From: Streptomyces gelaticus
GTDB taxonomy: Bacteria > Actinomycetota > Actinomycetes > Streptomycetales > Streptomycetaceae
Assembly: GCF_014649535.1 (NCBI RefSeq)
Contig: NZ_BMTF01000030.1
Span: 1-64,000 of the forward strand
Direction: 5' to 3'
DNA: 64,000 nt
Both the position numbers and the translations under genes were made by a program. Within the stretch, counting starts at the first letter, position 1; each line of letters starts with the position of its first letter. A model generated the notes under the pieces. That model saw only the letters and a program-made list of their open reading frames with translations, did no database searches and was not told the DNA's origin. Below, piece after piece: positions 61,460 through 64,000 of this stretch.

Positions 61460-62535
61460 TTGGGGCACGCACCCGTCGGGTCGTACTCGCTGCCGTAGGT
61501 GCCGACCGCGTCGCCGCCGGTGTTGCCGCTCATCGTGTTGGTGCACACCGGGCCCTGAGGGGTGCGCATGAATTTGATGCCGCCGCCCGCGTTACCGGTG
61601 ATGGTGTTGCCGTAGACGCTGGTGTCGATGCCGTCCGTCGCGGTGTCACCACCGAGCCGGATGCCCGCGCCGACGTTGTCGTGAATGGTGTTGTAGCGGA
61701 AGATGTTGCCGCTGCCGCGTGCGTCCAGGCCGCCGGAGCTGGAGTCCTTCTGGCCACTGCAGTCGTTGTACTCGACGTAGTTGTTGGTCGAGTTCTCCTT
61801 CACGTCGACGCACTCGTTGCCCTGGGTGGCGATGGTGTTGTGATGGATGCGGTTGTTCCTGCTGATGTCGGGGGCGGCGTCCGGGGCGCCGTTCGCCCCC
61901 TGCTGCTCGGGGGCGGTGCCGAGGTAGATGCCCTCGCCGTTCTTGCCGCCGCCGCCGAACTTGAAGTCGTTGACCCCGCAGTTGGTGATGGTGTTCTCGG
62001 AGATGTCGGCGCCGGTCACCAGATAGCGCACCCGCAGGCATTCGTCGGCGGCGTTCCTCAGCGTCATCCCGGTGATGCGCAGCCCGCCCACACCGTTCCC
62101 GGGAGTCGTGCTCATGACATAGATGAGCTTCAGCCGATACCCCGACACATCGGTGGACGACCCGTGCAGCCCGTCCACGGTGAATCCGCTGAGCGTCGTC
62201 GAATCGTGCTGCACCTGGATGATCCGGGCGTCGCCGGCCCCCTTCACGACGGCGTTCGACGGGCCGGTGATGGTGACCCCGGCACGCTTGGTCACGACGT
62301 CCTGCTTGTACGTACCGGCGGCGAGGTTGACCACCCCACCGGCCGGTGCCAGATCGACCGCCTTCTGGATCGTGGCGAGCGGGGCATTCGCCGACGTACC
62401 GGTGTTGGAGTCGCTGCCGGAGGGTGACACGTAGTACGCGGTGGCTGCCTCGGCGGCCACGGACGGCGGGGGGAAGACGAGCGGGGCGCCCGCGGCCAGC
62501 GCGGCGACGAGGGTGGTGCGCAGTACACGGCTCAT
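61456..62535 (-). CDS. Secreted right-handed parallel beta-helix protein (possible polysaccharide lyase)
   Basis: A 359-residue exported protein. Signal peptide MSRVLRTTLVAALAAGAPLV; mature start YYVSPSGSDSNTGTSANAP is the typical cap of secreted beta-helix lyases. Repeated coils carry Asn ladders (ISENTITNCGVNDFKF, NNRIHHNTIATQGNE, YVEYNDCSGQKD, IFRYNTIHDNVGAGI). Pectate-lyase-like or PL6/PL9-type activity on uronan is likely from context; calcium and catalytic residues could not be assigned. ATG overlaps the YesL stop by four bases (ATGA). Confidence 0.88.
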   Translation of the reverse strand: MSRVLRTTLVAALAAGAPLVFPPPSVAAEAATAYYVSPSGSDSNTGTSANAPLATIQKAVDLAPAGGVVNLAAGTYKQDVVTKRAGVTITGPSNAVVKGAGDARIIQVQHDSTTLSGFTVDGLHGSSTDVSGYRLKLIYVMSTTPGNGVGGLRITGMTLRNAADECLRVRYLVTGADISENTITNCGVNDFKFGGGGKNGEGIYLGTAPEQQGANGAPDAAPDISRNNRIHHNTIATQGNECVDVKENSTNNYVEYNDCSGQKDSSSGGLDARGSGNIFRYNTIHDNVGAGIRLGGDTATDGIDTSVYGNTITGNAGGGIKFMRTPQGPVCTNTMSGNTGGDAVGTYGSEYDPTGACPK

Positions 62536-63134
62536 GGGGTGTGCCTCCTGGGGTCTGCGAAGGACAGTGCGAGCAGTACGGGGATGCTGGGGCCGAGGAG
62601 CAGGGGGCCCAGCGGTACGACGAGCGAGAGCAGCGCGGCGGAGATCACCGCGCCGAGCAGCGCGGTGCCACGGGCAGCCGACCCGAAGCCGAGGGCCAGT
62701 GCACCGCGCGACCAGGTACGGACCGTTCCGTGCGGAGACCGGCCCGCCTCGGCCGCGAGCGCCACATGATGAATGGCGAGCGCGGCCGCGATGCCCACCT
62801 GCGCGGCGAGCAGCACGAAGGTCCACGGTTCCGGACGGCCCAGCAGATGGACGATGTTGGCGGCCAGGACGATCCCCGCCGCCGTGGACACGAGGGAGTG
62901 ACGCCACAGCGCGCGCCAGTAGCGCGGGAAGGCCGTGAACGCGTTGGTGAAACAGCGGCTGTCACCCTCCGCCCGCCACCGCTGGAGGGCGTGCCCCATC
63001 GCGGCGAGCGCCGGAAGCCAGGTGACGACACCGAGCGACAGCACGGTGAAGGCGGCCCCGGCGGCTGCCGGGTAGGCCACGAACTCCAGCCGCCGCAGCA
63101 GCGTCGGCCAGCCGGACGAGAGGGTTGCCTGCAT
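62532..63134 (-). CDS. YesL-like membrane protein (DUF624-type)
   Basis: A 200-residue integral membrane protein with about five hydrophobic segments, e.g. AAGAAFTVLSLGVVTWLPAL, STAAGIVLAANIVHLLG, TFVLLAAQVGIAAALAIHHV and the final LLSLVVPLGPLLLGPSIPVL. YesL-like proteins occur in polysaccharide-utilisation operons of Gram-positive bacteria beside uronan transport and degradation genes; their biochemical role is not established. It starts two bases after the heparinase-like gene ends and overlaps the next gene. Confidence 0.75.
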   Translation of the reverse strand: MQATLSSGWPTLLRRLEFVAYPAAAGAAFTVLSLGVVTWLPALAAMGHALQRWRAEGDSRCFTNAFTAFPRYWRALWRHSLVSTAAGIVLAANIVHLLGRPEPWTFVLLAAQVGIAAALAIHHVALAAEAGRSPHGTVRTWSRGALALGFGSAARGTALLGAVISAALLSLVVPLGPLLLGPSIPVLLALSFADPRRHTP

Positions 63135-63136
63135 GT

Positions 63137-64000
63137 TCAGCCGACCTTTCCTGTGTACGGCTCCGGGACGTCGAGCAGCACGCGGCCGTCCAGCACCAGC
63201 CGGGTGGCCGCCACCACGTACGGGGCCGAGCCTTCGGCCCCGAGCAGCACCGCCGCCGCGTCGGCCGACACCGCGGGGTTGCGGATACGACGGGCGACGG
63301 GGGAGAGGAGCACGGTCTCCTCGCCGAAGCTCACGCCCTGGCCCTCCGCGCACCCGACCCGCTCGACGGGGCCCGGAGCCGTGCCGGGGACGATCGCGGT
63401 GAGGAAGAGCGCCTCCGTGGAGCGCGCGGTCGTCGCACGCAGCGTGTGCAGCGTGCGGGTGAGCCGCAGCTCGGGCGTGCTCGACGTCGGGTTCGCCTCC
63501 ACCTCGGTGGCCTCGGAGACGACCTCGGCGTCGAGCGGTGCGAACCGCCGTACCAGGGCGGAGGCCGCCCCGGACCGGATCAGCCGGCCGCCGCCCGGCC
63601 CGGGTTCGGTGGGCCGGTCGGTCTGGAGCAGGAACGACCACTCCCGCTCCGTGTCCGCCTCGGCGAGATCCAGCAGTACGAGCCGTCCGGACGGGGTGAA
63701 CACCAGCGTCCGGTCCAGCCGCCGCACCCCGAGCGCGGGGTCGTACATCGCGGCGATCTCCGCCGTGGCGTGCGCCCAGCCGCAGTCGGCACCGGCGAGC
63801 ACATCGCGCTGCCGGGCCTGCCGCTCGTACGGGATGCCCTGGTACACGTGGTACCGGTCCTCGTCCGCGTACCCCTGGCCGTCCACCAGCAGCAGATTGT
63901 GGTGCGCGGCGCGCTTGCGGTTGCTGTACCCCTCGTCGACCGCGAGGAAGGCACCCTGCGAGACCAGCACGAACGAGCCCGAATCGGGGTGGTGGTGACC
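63137..64000 (-). CDS. Heparinase II/III family protein, C-terminal part (cut by window edge)
   Basis: 288 codons are visible, entering from the right edge with GHHHPDSGSFVLVSQGAFLA, the metal-binding His stretch of the heparinase II/III (PL12/PL15/PL17/PL21-type) beta-sandwich domain, followed by YSNRKRAAHHNLLLVDGQGY. The N-terminal toroid lies outside the window. These lyases cut heparan-like or oligo-uronide substrates. It is upstream of the other five genes of the coupled operon, so the substrate is probably an acidic glycan. Confidence 0.9.
   Translation of the reverse strand, partial: GHHHPDSGSFVLVSQGAFLAVDEGYSNRKRAAHHNLLLVDGQGYADEDRYHVYQGIPYERQARQRDVLAGADCGWAHATAEIAAMYDPALGVRRLDRTLVFTPSGRLVLLDLAEADTEREWSFLLQTDRPTEPGPGGGRLIRSGAASALVRRFAPLDAEVVSEATEVEANPTSSTPELRLTRTLHTLRATTARSTEALFLTAIVPGTAPGPVERVGCAEGQGVSFGEETVLLSPVARRIRNPAVSADAAAVLLGAEGSAPYVVAATRLVLDGRVLLDVPEPYTGKVG

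Overview
The window comes from a Streptomyces-type actinomycete chromosome. Base composition is very GC-rich, codon third positions are almost always G or C, GTG and TTG starts are common, and many proteins are recognisable Streptomyces families (DUF6479, DUF6328, DUF1918, two-domain universal stress proteins, Tat-exported enzymes). No tRNA, rRNA, CRISPR array or intact insertion sequence was seen. ctaD is cut by the left edge and a heparinase-like gene by the right edge.

Layout. 1-3.1 kb: respiratory genes (ctaD end, a small membrane protein, type II NADH dehydrogenase). 3.1-4.9 kb: an aldo/keto reductase, then a scar where a Rho-like 3' end and a 5'-truncated acetyltransferase lie back to back. 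4.9-10 kb: methylmalonyl-CoA mutase operon (mutA-mutB-meaB). 10-16.5 kb: single genes, including a tyrosine phosphatase and a copper-responsive secreted protein behind a textbook CsoR operator. 16.6-20.3 kb: a PaoABC-like molybdenum aldehyde oxidoreductase operon. 20.4-25 kb: an anti-sigma-like ATPase, a succinic-semialdehyde dehydrogenase and a phosphoketolase. 25-32 kb: a baeRF-type putative ribosome hibernation factor, a lipoprotein, a wrecked glutaminase-STAS gene, a secreted endonuclease, an rRNA methyltransferase and an acyl-CoA dehydrogenase.

32-52 kb is the most coherent block. A DevS/DevR-like (OsdK/OsdR-like) haem-sensor kinase and response regulator sit among four intact two-domain universal stress proteins, six CBS-CBS-BON proteins, two stand-alone cyclic-nucleotide-binding proteins, two zinc alcohol dehydrogenases, a GH65 disaccharide phosphorylase and a PPK2 polyphosphate kinase. 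Gene content matches hypoxia/dormancy regulons controlled by this sensor family: gas and redox sensing, nucleotide-responsive regulators, fermentative redox balancing, and phosphate- or polyphosphate-based energy saving. Several intergenic regions hold GGGCC/GGCCC-type inverted repeats that could be regulator sites; this is only suggestive at such high GC.

52-56.9 kb: an MpaB-type oxygenase, a Ser/Thr kinase fused to eight 42-residue TPR units, and a PYROXD2-like FAD protein. 56.9-64 kb (minus strand): a tightly coupled polysaccharide-degradation operon: heparinase II/III-like, YesL-like, secreted beta-helix protein, SGNH hydrolase, PL8 lyase, AXE1-type esterase.

A recurring theme is gene decay by deletion: seven relics (Rho-like, GNAT, DUF1269, glutaminase-STAS, two USP tails, a HAD tail) are spread over 4-43 kb. 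Starts given below were chosen from Shine-Dalgarno position, overlap and family N-termini; some differ from the longest open frame.
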